Of a stretch of DNA of 34,500 bases, positions 1 to 7,335 are shown piece by piece. Made by a program: the position numbers and the translations under genes. The notes beneath the pieces were generated by a model. It worked only from the letters and a program-made list of their open reading frames with translations, searched no databases and was not told the origin of the DNA. Origin of the DNA: an uncultured Prevotellaceae bacterium (lineage in GTDB: Bacteria; Bacteroidota; Bacteroidia; Bacteroidales; Bacteroidaceae); assembly GCA_946541275.1 (NCBI GenBank), contig CAMNJH010000008.1, positions 1 through 34,500 on the forward strand. The letters run 5' to 3'. The stretch's first letter is position 1; each line of letters opens with the position of its first letter.

Positions 1-770
1 TCGGCTTTCTTGCCCAACGAATGGCTGGCCAGCTGCAGGTTGTAGCTCACCATGGACTTTCCGCCACTGTTGGCACCGCTCTTCGTGGTGATGAGCACCA
101 CACCGTTGCCGGCCTGGGCACCGTAGATGGCTGCCGAGGCAGCGTCTTTCAGGATTTCCATCGACTCAATCATCTGCGGGTCGAGATACTGGATGTTGTC
201 CACCTTCAGACCGTCGACGATGAGCAGCGGGCTCAGGTTACCTGAGTTGGAAGAATAACCGCGCACGCGAATCTCAGCACCGGCACCCGGGGCACCGCTG
301 TTGATGATTTGCACGCCAGTCACCTTTCCCTGCAGGGCAGCACCGGCATCTTCGGTAGAGAGGTTCTTGATGGCATCGCTGTTGACGGAGGCCACGGCAC
401 CCGTCAGGTCGCTCTTCTTCTGCACACCATAACCGATGACCACCAGGTCGTCAAGGCTGTTGGCGTCTTCTTTCAACTCCACACGGAGCGTCTGGCGTCC
501 GTTGATGTTCACTCTCTGAGTGACATATCCCACATAGGATATTTCAAGCTGGGCATTCCTGGAGGCACTGAGATTGAACTGGCCGTTCATGTCAGTGATG
601 TTGCCACCTTTTCCCCCAACTACTTTCACTGATGCACCGATAATGGGGGCACCAGTTTCATCAATCACTGTACCTTTCACTGAAATGGTCTGTGCCAGCA
701 GTCCTATAGGGAACAAGCATAGCATAGCCAACAGCATGAGAGGCTTTTGTAGTGCTTTAAAGTTTAACAT
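1..770 (-). CDS. SusC/RagA-type TonB-dependent outer-membrane receptor, N-terminal part
   Basis: Partial gene running off the left edge; about 256 N-terminal residues are visible. It starts at the ATG at 770-768 with a signal peptide (MLNFKALQKPLMLLAMLCLF, then an LLAQ-type cleavage site). A carboxypeptidase-regulatory-like beta-sandwich follows, opening VKGTVIDETGAPIIGASVKV at about residues 29-48. The TonB-box/plug junction reads DDLVVIGYGVQKKSDLTGAV, the SusC/RagA signature, and continues into a plug domain with GVQIINSGAPGAG and SMEILKDAASAAIYGAQAGN. In this family the barrel imports oligosaccharides together with a SusD lipoprotein, normally encoded next downstream and so expected left of the window. 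The gene has its own promoter-like box at 850-857 and is separated from the enzyme operon by a terminator, so it is probably a distinct transcript of the same utilisation locus. Family very sure; substrate unknown. Confidence 0.95.
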   Translation of the reverse strand, partial: MLNFKALQKPLMLLAMLCLFPIGLLAQTISVKGTVIDETGAPIIGASVKVVGGKGGNITDMNGQFNLSASRNAQLEISYVGYVTQRVNINGRQTLRVELKEDANSLDDLVVIGYGVQKKSDLTGAVASVNSDAIKNLSTEDAGAALQGKVTGVQIINSGAPGAGAEIRVRGYSSNSGNLSPLLIVDGLKVDNIQYLDPQMIESMEILKDAASAAIYGAQAGNGVVLITTKSGANSGGKSMVSYNLQLASHSLGKKA

Positions 771-849
771 AATGGTTTGTTTTTTGTGAGTGTTATTATT
801 AGGTTAATTATAAATCATCAAGTGTTTAAAATGGTTGCGATTGGTGATG

Positions 850-857
850 CAAAGTTA
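850..857 (-). promoter_or_regulatory. Bacteroidetes -7 box upstream of the susC-like gene
   Basis: Read on the minus strand the sequence is TAACTTTG, a perfect match to the Bacteroidetes -7 consensus TAnnTTTG. It lies 79 bases upstream of the susC ATG. No convincing TTTG sits at the usual 19-21 base spacing; a TTG lies only 13 bases upstream. The rest of 771-1007 is AT-rich leader and spacer with no gene that I can support. Confidence 0.5.
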
Positions 858-1007
858 AAATAGATTATGTCAACTGACTTTGCGTGATGTTCCATCAATC
901 TTTTTTAATGTAACATTATGACACAAATCTACAAAAAAGCCCTTTTGGCGCAACATTTTTGAAAGCCTTTGAGCTGAAGGATTGTCATGCTGTTTCCTCC
1001 ATGTGAT

Positions 1008-1040
1008 AAAAAAAGAAGACAACGGGCCGGTTGTCTTCTT
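1008..1040 (-). terminator. Intrinsic terminator of the GH3-to-GH97 operon
   Basis: Perfect 11-bp inverted repeat (AAGAAGACAAC at 1013-1023 and GTTGTCTTCTT at 1030-1040) around a 6-base loop. A run of seven A on the plus strand (1008-1014) gives a U tract on the minus-strand transcript. It lies 25 bases past the GH97 stop, so it ends the enzyme operon before susC. Confidence 0.88.
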
Positions 1041-1064
1041 GTCGAATGGAGTCGTCAAGTCTGT

Positions 1065-2879
1065 TTATTTGCAGTTTGCCACTAACAGGAATCCGCCCCG
1101 GGGCAGGAGGGTGACGGTGCGTGGCAGCTGCTTGCCTTCGCTGATGCGCCATGGCTGTTCGGTGGTCCCGCTGTCGGCGAAGCTTGTTATATGCTTCACC
1201 TTCTTGATGAAGCCCAGGTCAAGGGAGATGGTCTTCTGTTCGTCCGTTCCGTTGATGCCTGCTACATACCAGCTGTTGCCGCTGCGGCGAGCCAGCACGG
1301 CATGGTCGGCAGGATAGCCGCTCACCAGGCGGGTTTCGTCCCAGGCTGCAGGTAGAGCCGACAGGAATTGCTGTACCTCCAGGGGTTGTGCCAGGAAGCT
1401 CTCAGGACGGTCGGCTAAGTGCTGTAGTCCACTTTCGAAGAGCACGGTGAGTGCCAGTTCGTGGGCATGCGTGGTGATGTGGGGGTGCTGTGAATCGCTG
1501 AAAGCACAGGGGGTGTAGTCCATGGGGCCTATCACATTGCGTGTGAAAGGCAGTGTGGCATTATGGGCGGCAGCCTGTTTGGTGAACGTGGGTACATTAT
1601 TATACCATTCAGCTCCGTAGACGCCTTCGGTACTGAGCAGATTGGGCCATGTGCGCTGCCAGCCGCGGGGGATGGTGGCGCCGTGGAAGTTAACCAGCAG
1701 GTGATGGCGGGCGGCGCTCTCCAACAGGTCTTGACAGTACTCCATGTTCATCTGTGTGTCACCGCTGAAGAAATCTATCTTCACTCCGGCTACTCCGATG
1801 CGCTCGCACCAGGCAAACTCCTTCTCGCGGTCTTCAGGCTTGTTCAGGCGGAACTTTGGGCCAGGGGCACCATTGACCCATCCCACGGAGGAGTTGTACC
1901 AGATAAGAGGCTTCACACCCTGTGAGCGGGCATAGCTGACGGCATCCTCAACGCTCTTTCCATCCTTCATCTCGTCCCATTCGGCATCAATGAGCACATA
2001 GGGCAGATGGAGCTTGGCGGCCATGTCGACGTACTTCTTGATGATTTGATAGTCGTTGGAGCCATGATTGTAGGCCCAGTAGACCCAGGAAACGACGCCC
2101 GGCTGAATCCAGCGGACATCAGGCACACGGCAGGGATAACTCACGTCGGTGACCAGGGTGGACTGTACCACGTCGGCCAGCGTTCCCACGATAACCACCC
2201 GCCAGGGGGAGTGTATGGCCTGTTGCTGGCGCTCATTGTCGGGTAGCATTTGGTCGGGCACCACGCGGAACAGCTCGCCGTCGTTGTAAAGGCACGATGC
2301 GCTTTGTCCCCGCTCAATGTTTGCTTCGGTGATGAGGGTGAAGAGCCCATCAGCGGGCTCCATCAGCAGCGGATAGCCCCAGCGGTTGTTGAAGCCGTCG
2401 GCACTGACCGAGGGTCGGCTGAAGCCGCGCACGGGCTTTATCTTTGCCGTGGTGCTGAGGGGGAAGAAGCCCTCGTAGCTATCGGTCCACTGTTGCATCC
2501 AGCGCTTTGTCCCTTCGGGAATGCGATAGGCCGTGGCTTCTCTTTTCTGGCCGAAGGGCTCGTCATATCGGAAGGCCAGTCCGTCGTTATAAAGGCGGAG
2601 CACCAGGCTGCCCAGCTGGTATTCATTGGCCACATTGGTGCAGTGCAGCCGCTTGCCGCTCACCATCTGGTAGTCGTCGGTCAGCTGGCGCACAAAGGTC
2701 AGCTCCCCTTTGGCAGCGGTAATAATCTCCACGGCCAGCTGTTTCCCGCTGTAGAGCGCCAGCGTGCTGTCGTTCTTCACCGTGAGTTGCAAACGCTGGT
2801 TGGGCGACTGTGCCTTCTGGGCGCTGGCACTGAGTGTCAGTGCCGATAGCAGCAGGAGTAGGGAAAGGTGCTTCTTCAT
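1065..2879 (-). CDS. GH97 family glycoside hydrolase, retaining (alpha-galactosidase-like) type
   Basis: 604 residues with signal peptide MKKHLSLLLLLSALTLSASA. An N-terminal beta-sandwich (about 25-260) precedes a (beta/alpha)8 barrel (about 265-500) and a C-terminal beta-sandwich, the usual GH97 layout. The barrel carries GVAGVKIDFF with Asp369 where retaining GH97 enzymes have their nucleophile, and LLSTEGVYGAEW with Glu418 as likely acid/base. Inverting, SusB-type alpha-glucosidases lack that Asp, so alpha-galactosidase-like activity is more likely than alpha-glucosidase; this is inferred. It is the last gene of the operon, starting 3 bases after the stop of the preceding hydrolase, and is followed by the terminator at 1008-1040. 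Likely periplasmic, trimming terminal alpha-linked sugars from imported oligosaccharides. Confidence 0.93.
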   Translation of the reverse strand: MKKHLSLLLLLSALTLSASAQKAQSPNQRLQLTVKNDSTLALYSGKQLAVEIITAAKGELTFVRQLTDDYQMVSGKRLHCTNVANEYQLGSLVLRLYNDGLAFRYDEPFGQKREATAYRIPEGTKRWMQQWTDSYEGFFPLSTTAKIKPVRGFSRPSVSADGFNNRWGYPLLMEPADGLFTLITEANIERGQSASCLYNDGELFRVVPDQMLPDNERQQQAIHSPWRVVIVGTLADVVQSTLVTDVSYPCRVPDVRWIQPGVVSWVYWAYNHGSNDYQIIKKYVDMAAKLHLPYVLIDAEWDEMKDGKSVEDAVSYARSQGVKPLIWYNSSVGWVNGAPGPKFRLNKPEDREKEFAWCERIGVAGVKIDFFSGDTQMNMEYCQDLLESAARHHLLVNFHGATIPRGWQRTWPNLLSTEGVYGAEWYNNVPTFTKQAAAHNATLPFTRNVIGPMDYTPCAFSDSQHPHITTHAHELALTVLFESGLQHLADRPESFLAQPLEVQQFLSALPAAWDETRLVSGYPADHAVLARRSGNSWYVAGINGTDEQKTISLDLGFIKKVKHITSFADSGTTEQPWRISEGKQLPRTVTLLPRGGFLLVANCK

Positions 2880-2882
2880 GGT

Positions 2883-3782
2883 CTATTCAGCCTTTTGGTT
2901 CTTTTCCAGCGTCCATCCCTCGCGCTTTGACACGCCATTATCAGTGCCAACGAACATCTTGGCGCCCTCGGCGTCGGCCTTCAGCTGCCAGTCCAGCCAG
3001 GCCTTGGCCACAATGGCAAACTCACCGCCGTGAGGCTGGCCGTAGGTGCCTCCATGGCCCACGGGGAAATTGGCAGCGTAGGCGGGAACATGACTGATGC
3101 GATGGAAGTCGTCCATACCATTCTCGTAGGCAATGTCAGTCTTGCCGCCCAGAATGTAGATGATGGGTGTGTGCAGCTCTGTCAGCTTCTCCTTCGGAGG
3201 CATGGGCATGCCGCCCACGGCCTGATGGGCATTCTGCTGATTGAAGAGACCGCTGTTGCAAATCATCACTGCTGAGACGCGCGGGTCGGCGCAGTTGAAC
3301 AGCGACTGCAAGCCACCACACGACATGCCGGCCAGGCAGAGGTGCTTCAGGTCAATCTTCTGATAGTAGGGGCTGGCAGGGTCAGCGTTCTGCTGATAGG
3401 CCCAGTCAATGCTCTCTATCTGCTGCTCGGATTTTGACATGGGACCCTGATACCAGTCGTCGGTCATTGGGATATAGCCTGTGGCCAGTACCAGATAGCC
3501 ATAGGATGCTATTTCGCTCAGGAACTTCACGTGCTCGAAGGGTGAGTTTGAGCAGGCGCCGTTGCCCCATACCAGAACGGGCAGCGGGTGCTGGGCGCTG
3601 AAGGGCGACAGGTCCTTCGGGGCAATGATGGTGTGGGCTTCCAAGCCCGTCACCTCGGTCATGATGGCCTTGTAGGGGCCAGTGCCGCCATCTTCTATGA
3701 CGCGCTGCCGGGTGATTTCATTCTGAGCTGCTGCCCCTAGCATGAAGCACAGCATGAGGCTGGTAAAAAAAGTCTTCTTCAT
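2883..3782 (-). CDS. Secreted alpha/beta-hydrolase (esterase/lipase-like)
   Basis: 299 residues with signal peptide MKKTFFTSLMLCFMLGAAAQ. The fold shows an alpha/beta-hydrolase core: VLVWGNGACSN oxyanion-strand region near 70, nucleophile elbow AGMSCGGLQ with Ser154, acid-bearing loop ILGGKTDIAYE with Asp216, and FPVGHGG with His243. This resembles the dienelactone-hydrolase/depolymerase-like esterases common in Bacteroidales xylan loci. It lies between the CE6-type acetylesterase gene (19-base gap) and the GH97 gene (3-base gap), so it is co-transcribed with them. Removal of acetyl or other ester substituents from plant polysaccharide is a reasonable guess, but the sequence does not show the substrate. 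Confidence 0.88.
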   Translation of the reverse strand: MKKTFFTSLMLCFMLGAAAQNEITRQRVIEDGGTGPYKAIMTEVTGLEAHTIIAPKDLSPFSAQHPLPVLVWGNGACSNSPFEHVKFLSEIASYGYLVLATGYIPMTDDWYQGPMSKSEQQIESIDWAYQQNADPASPYYQKIDLKHLCLAGMSCGGLQSLFNCADPRVSAVMICNSGLFNQQNAHQAVGGMPMPPKEKLTELHTPIIYILGGKTDIAYENGMDDFHRISHVPAYAANFPVGHGGTYGQPHGGEFAIVAKAWLDWQLKADAEGAKMFVGTDNGVSKREGWTLEKNQKAE

Positions 3783-3801
3783 AATGGTGTCGGTATTAAT
3801 G

Positions 3802-5097
3802 TTATTTGCAAATCTTCTTTCCGTTCAGGATGTAGAGGCCATGGGGCAGGCTGTCCCAGTCCTCGCCCTTCCCTACCTCCACCCCTTGCGGGGTATAGAC
3901 GGGGCTGTTTGGTTGTAAGTCATCGGTTTCCACTCCTTCCACGCTGCGCAATGTTCCTACGGCCACGGTGATGGTCTGTGTCCAGGTCTGTCCCATAAAG
4001 TCCAGATAGGTGGCATTGACGGTGCCAATGATATCTTCTGTGGTGTTCACCATGTTGCCACTCATGACGAAGTCATCGCTGCTGAATGTCACCTCGCTGG
4101 TGATGTCCTCGCGGTGGTTGTCCTGGAAAGTGCCGGTCAGCTTTGTCAATCGGCGGCTGTAGCCCGCTGCTATCTTCACATCATTCACTTTGTTGAACTC
4201 CTTCAGTGAATAGAACTTTTTCAGCACGGATGGCATCTGGTAGTCCGGGTTCATGACGGTCTCGCGGCCCATCACCTGCAGGGCGGCGTATGCGTAGCGC
4301 TTGCCCATGATGCGGTAGCCCGTGGCATTGAAGTGCCAGGGGTCCTGTCCGTTGCCAGGGCAGCTCAGTGACGAGATGACATGGGCCGTGGGAATCACCT
4401 GGGGCAGACGGTTCACTTGTGTGTTGTGGCCATAGCAGGCACCACCTTCCTCCTGGCGCAAGGTCTCGCCGGCAAAGAGGGGCACGCTGTCGGCACTCAG
4501 CTCCAGGTCGGTCAGTATGTCGTTGTAAATCTTCTTCACCATGTTTGGCCAGTTGGGATCGCCATTGTTGGTGCAGCCCTGATGCAGCAGGATGCCCTTG
4601 ATGACGCCAGTCTCCTTGGCCACCTTGGCCATGTCAATCAGACGTTTGTAGGGGTTGCCGCCATAGAATTGCCGGGCCAGCTGTCCCGACCAGTCGTCCT
4701 TCTGGGCATAAGTGGTGTATTTGTCCTTGTCGAACATACGGATGTCACAGCCGCCGATGGCCACATCCACCACGCCTACGGTGACGTCAAGTGGCAGCGC
4801 GGCCACCATGGTGCGGCCAAAGTAGTCGGCCATGCCTAGGCCGCCTTGGGGACTGACGATGGGGGGCGTGGCGGTGTACCACTTGCCCATGGTCCGGTTG
4901 GGTGAGTTGAAGTTTGTGGTGGCCAGCATCTTGAATCGGGTGTCCACGCCTGTCTTGTCCACGCTTTCGGGTTGGGCGTTACCCTCCATGTTCGATTGTC
5001 CGAAGCACAGATAGATGTAGAAATTAGGGTCCACGTCGGCCTTTGCTCCTGTGAGCAGGGCGGCCAGCAGAAGCCCTGTCAAGAAAAGTCTTTTCAT
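3802..5097 (-). CDS. CE6/SASA-type carbohydrate acetylesterase
   Basis: 431 residues with signal peptide MKRLFLTGLLLAALLTGAKA. The SGNH-like SASA (sialate O-acetylesterase, CE6) domain covers about 25-280. Block I is CFGQSNMEGN with nucleophile Ser35, followed by the family motif LHQGCTNNGD near 171-180 and the catalytic DPWHFNATGY with Asp252 and His255. A C-terminal beta-sandwich follows, ending in LPHGLYILNGKKICK, a tail typical of T9SS-type or related C-terminal domains in Prevotella-like species. CE6 members include acetylxylan esterases, which fits the neighbours; sialic acid is a less likely substrate since no sialidase or NAN genes are present. It lies 30 bases downstream of the GH31 stop in one operon. 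Confidence 0.88.
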   Translation of the reverse strand: MKRLFLTGLLLAALLTGAKADVDPNFYIYLCFGQSNMEGNAQPESVDKTGVDTRFKMLATTNFNSPNRTMGKWYTATPPIVSPQGGLGMADYFGRTMVAALPLDVTVGVVDVAIGGCDIRMFDKDKYTTYAQKDDWSGQLARQFYGGNPYKRLIDMAKVAKETGVIKGILLHQGCTNNGDPNWPNMVKKIYNDILTDLELSADSVPLFAGETLRQEEGGACYGHNTQVNRLPQVIPTAHVISSLSCPGNGQDPWHFNATGYRIMGKRYAYAALQVMGRETVMNPDYQMPSVLKKFYSLKEFNKVNDVKIAAGYSRRLTKLTGTFQDNHREDITSEVTFSSDDFVMSGNMVNTTEDIIGTVNATYLDFMGQTWTQTITVAVGTLRSVEGVETDDLQPNSPVYTPQGVEVGKGEDWDSLPHGLYILNGKKICK

Positions 5098-5127
5098 CTT
5101 GTATAGATTTAATGGGTAGTTGTGATG

Positions 5128-7335
5128 CTATTGCTTCTGAATAAGTCTTGCACTGGGCTGGCCCTCACGCACGAAGACGGGAATGGTAGCCTTGGTGACG
5201 GCAGTGGTGACGGTCTGTCCGCCGTCATAGTGCTGTCCGGTGTGGTAGTCACGCCATCCGCGCTCGTTCTTGGGCAGATAGGTCTTCCACTCCTTGACAC
5301 CAGGTTCAGTGACGGGGCTGATGAGCAAGGCGGGTCCGAACATGTACTCGTACTTCTGCTGCAAGGCCACAGCATCGTCGGCAAAGTCGAACACCAGCGG
5401 GCGCATCAGTGTATAGCCTTTCTTGGCAATGTCCTTGGCGCACTGCTCAATGTAGGGCAGCAGGCGCTGGCGCTCGTTCAGGCACTGGGCTATGATGGCC
5501 TGTGCCTCGGAGCCGTAGTTCCATGGCTCGGTATTGCTCATGTATCCGTGAACGCGCATCAGGGGCAGGTAGACGCTGGTCTCAATCCAGCGCAACATAC
5601 GCTCAATATAGTCGGGATTGGTGTACTGGTCGCCTGGGCGGAAGAATCCCCCTGCATCGTAAGTCCACCAGGGCACGCCGGCAGCCTGCACTCCCAGTCC
5701 AGCCACAATTTGCCGGCGGAAGGTTTCCCAGTCGTTGCCCACGTCGCCACTCCACAGGGCCGAGCCATAGCGCTGGATGCCCGGGAAGCCGCAACGCGTC
5801 AGGATGACGGGGCTGATGCCTTGCGCCCAGAGACCTTCTGCCACGGTCTTGTTCACCAGCAGCGGATAGACGTTGCGCACCTGCTCGCCGCTCCATCTGC
5901 CGTTGTTCACGCGGCGTCCGGCCAGGTCGTCGTTCTCAGGCTCAGTGGCATCCTGCCACCAGGCGTCAATGCCCAGGGGCACTAGCCGCTGGCTGAAGTT
6001 CTTCCAGTAGGCGGCGGCAGCTGAGGGGTTGAAGAAGTCAATCCAGTCCGTGCCGGGAATATAGTAGTTGTCGGCCTGCATCTGGCGGCCCACTTCTGAG
6101 TTCTTGTCAATCTTTGACCACACGGAGAGCATCAGTCGCATGCCCATGCTGTGCAGACTGTCGGTAAGGGCCTTGGGGTCGGGGTAGAACTGCTCGTCAA
6201 ACTTCATGGCGTTCCATCCATATTTTCCCCAGTACTGCCAGTCCTGCACCAGCATGCTCACCGGCATGTTCTCCTGCTGGAAGCGGCGGGCCGTCTGCAG
6301 TATTTCGTCAGAGGAATGGAAGCGCTCGCGGCAGTGTATGTAGCCCAGCACCCATGAGGGCATGAGCGGTGCCTGGCCTGTCAGCTCACGATAGGAGGCG
6401 ATGACCTCGTCGGCCGAGCCGATGAACACCGTGTAGTCAACGGCGGTGGCTACGGGTGAGCGGAACACGGTTTCTTCCTTCACCTTATTATAATATACGA
6501 TGGGCTTGTCGTCGCGTGTCAGCTCGGCGGTCAGCGTATGGCGACCGGCCTTCAGATGCACAATGGTCGAGGCCGTTGGCGGCAGCCAGACGTTCTGCAT
6601 GTTGATGACGGGCTGGCCGTCGATGTTCAGCTGATGACGGCGGGCCATTTTCTGCCCTACGTCAAGCAGCAGCGAATAGTCGGCCTCCTCGGCAATGTTG
6701 ATTTCGGCCTGGAACACATTGCGGCGGCGCACTTCCTGCCGGCCTCCCTGAGTAGAGGTGACGTTCACCACTTCAGTGGCCTGCGAGTCGGAATCCAGGG
6801 TGGCGGGTTTCATGACCACACTGTCAGCGGCGGGATTGAAGTCCACCATTCCGTAGTTGTTCCACAGCACGCCATAGCCTTTGCTGGAGAGCAGCAAGGG
6901 AATGGAGATTTGTGTGTTCACCTGTGTCAGCCGGCGCGTCAGACCGCGCACGTTGCTGTAGCCGTCCTGGAACTGCCCCAGTCCGTAGAGGCATTCATCA
7001 GCCGGCGAGCTGAAGGCCAGCGTGGCCTGCTGGCCAGCCATCTGATGGCGGGTGGCGGTGAACAGCGGACGGCCCTTGCGGTCTTTCACGGTGAGCACTT
7101 GCCGCTGGGCATCAATGTCGACACTGATCTGGCGGCTCTTCACTTCGCCCTGTTTCACATACAGCCACTCGTCGGGCAGGTCGCTCTTGGCATCGCTTTC
7201 GGTGTACTGTATGCGAACGGCGTTCTTGGCTACGGTGGTCACGGTCAGGTGGCCTTTGCCAAAGGGCACCGTCCTGGCCGACAGGGTCAGGACGATGGCG
7301 CAAAGGCTGATAAGGATGGATGTTCGTCTGTTCAT
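5128..7335 (-). CDS. GH31 alpha-xylosidase/alpha-glucosidase
   Basis: 735 residues with an N-terminal hydrophobic signal (MNRRTSILISLCAIVLTLSA). An N-terminal beta-sandwich (about 25-190) is followed by a PA14-like insert (about 205-285; LLLDVGQKMARRHQLNIDG), then the GH31 barrel. The nucleophile motif is DAWWQDATEPE with Asp462 and the acid/base motif is LWSGDVGNDWE with Asp531. The WWxDATEPE form with a PA14 insert is typical of alpha-xylosidases rather than starch-type glucosidases, though activity is inferred. The start overlaps the GH3 stop by four bases (ATGA), indicating translational coupling. Likely periplasmic, removing alpha-xylosyl side groups from decorated xylan or xyloglucan oligosaccharides. 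Confidence 0.94.
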   Translation of the reverse strand: MNRRTSILISLCAIVLTLSARTVPFGKGHLTVTTVAKNAVRIQYTESDAKSDLPDEWLYVKQGEVKSRQISVDIDAQRQVLTVKDRKGRPLFTATRHQMAGQQATLAFSSPADECLYGLGQFQDGYSNVRGLTRRLTQVNTQISIPLLLSSKGYGVLWNNYGMVDFNPAADSVVMKPATLDSDSQATEVVNVTSTQGGRQEVRRRNVFQAEINIAEEADYSLLLDVGQKMARRHQLNIDGQPVINMQNVWLPPTASTIVHLKAGRHTLTAELTRDDKPIVYYNKVKEETVFRSPVATAVDYTVFIGSADEVIASYRELTGQAPLMPSWVLGYIHCRERFHSSDEILQTARRFQQENMPVSMLVQDWQYWGKYGWNAMKFDEQFYPDPKALTDSLHSMGMRLMLSVWSKIDKNSEVGRQMQADNYYIPGTDWIDFFNPSAAAAYWKNFSQRLVPLGIDAWWQDATEPENDDLAGRRVNNGRWSGEQVRNVYPLLVNKTVAEGLWAQGISPVILTRCGFPGIQRYGSALWSGDVGNDWETFRRQIVAGLGVQAAGVPWWTYDAGGFFRPGDQYTNPDYIERMLRWIETSVYLPLMRVHGYMSNTEPWNYGSEAQAIIAQCLNERQRLLPYIEQCAKDIAKKGYTLMRPLVFDFADDAVALQQKYEYMFGPALLISPVTEPGVKEWKTYLPKNERGWRDYHTGQHYDGGQTVTTAVTKATIPVFVREGQPSARLIQKQ

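Noticed and set aside
3802..5097. Sialic-acid catabolism role for the SASA-domain protein
   Set aside because: No sialidase, NanA, NanE or epimerase gene is present; the neighbours point to plant cell-wall polysaccharide.
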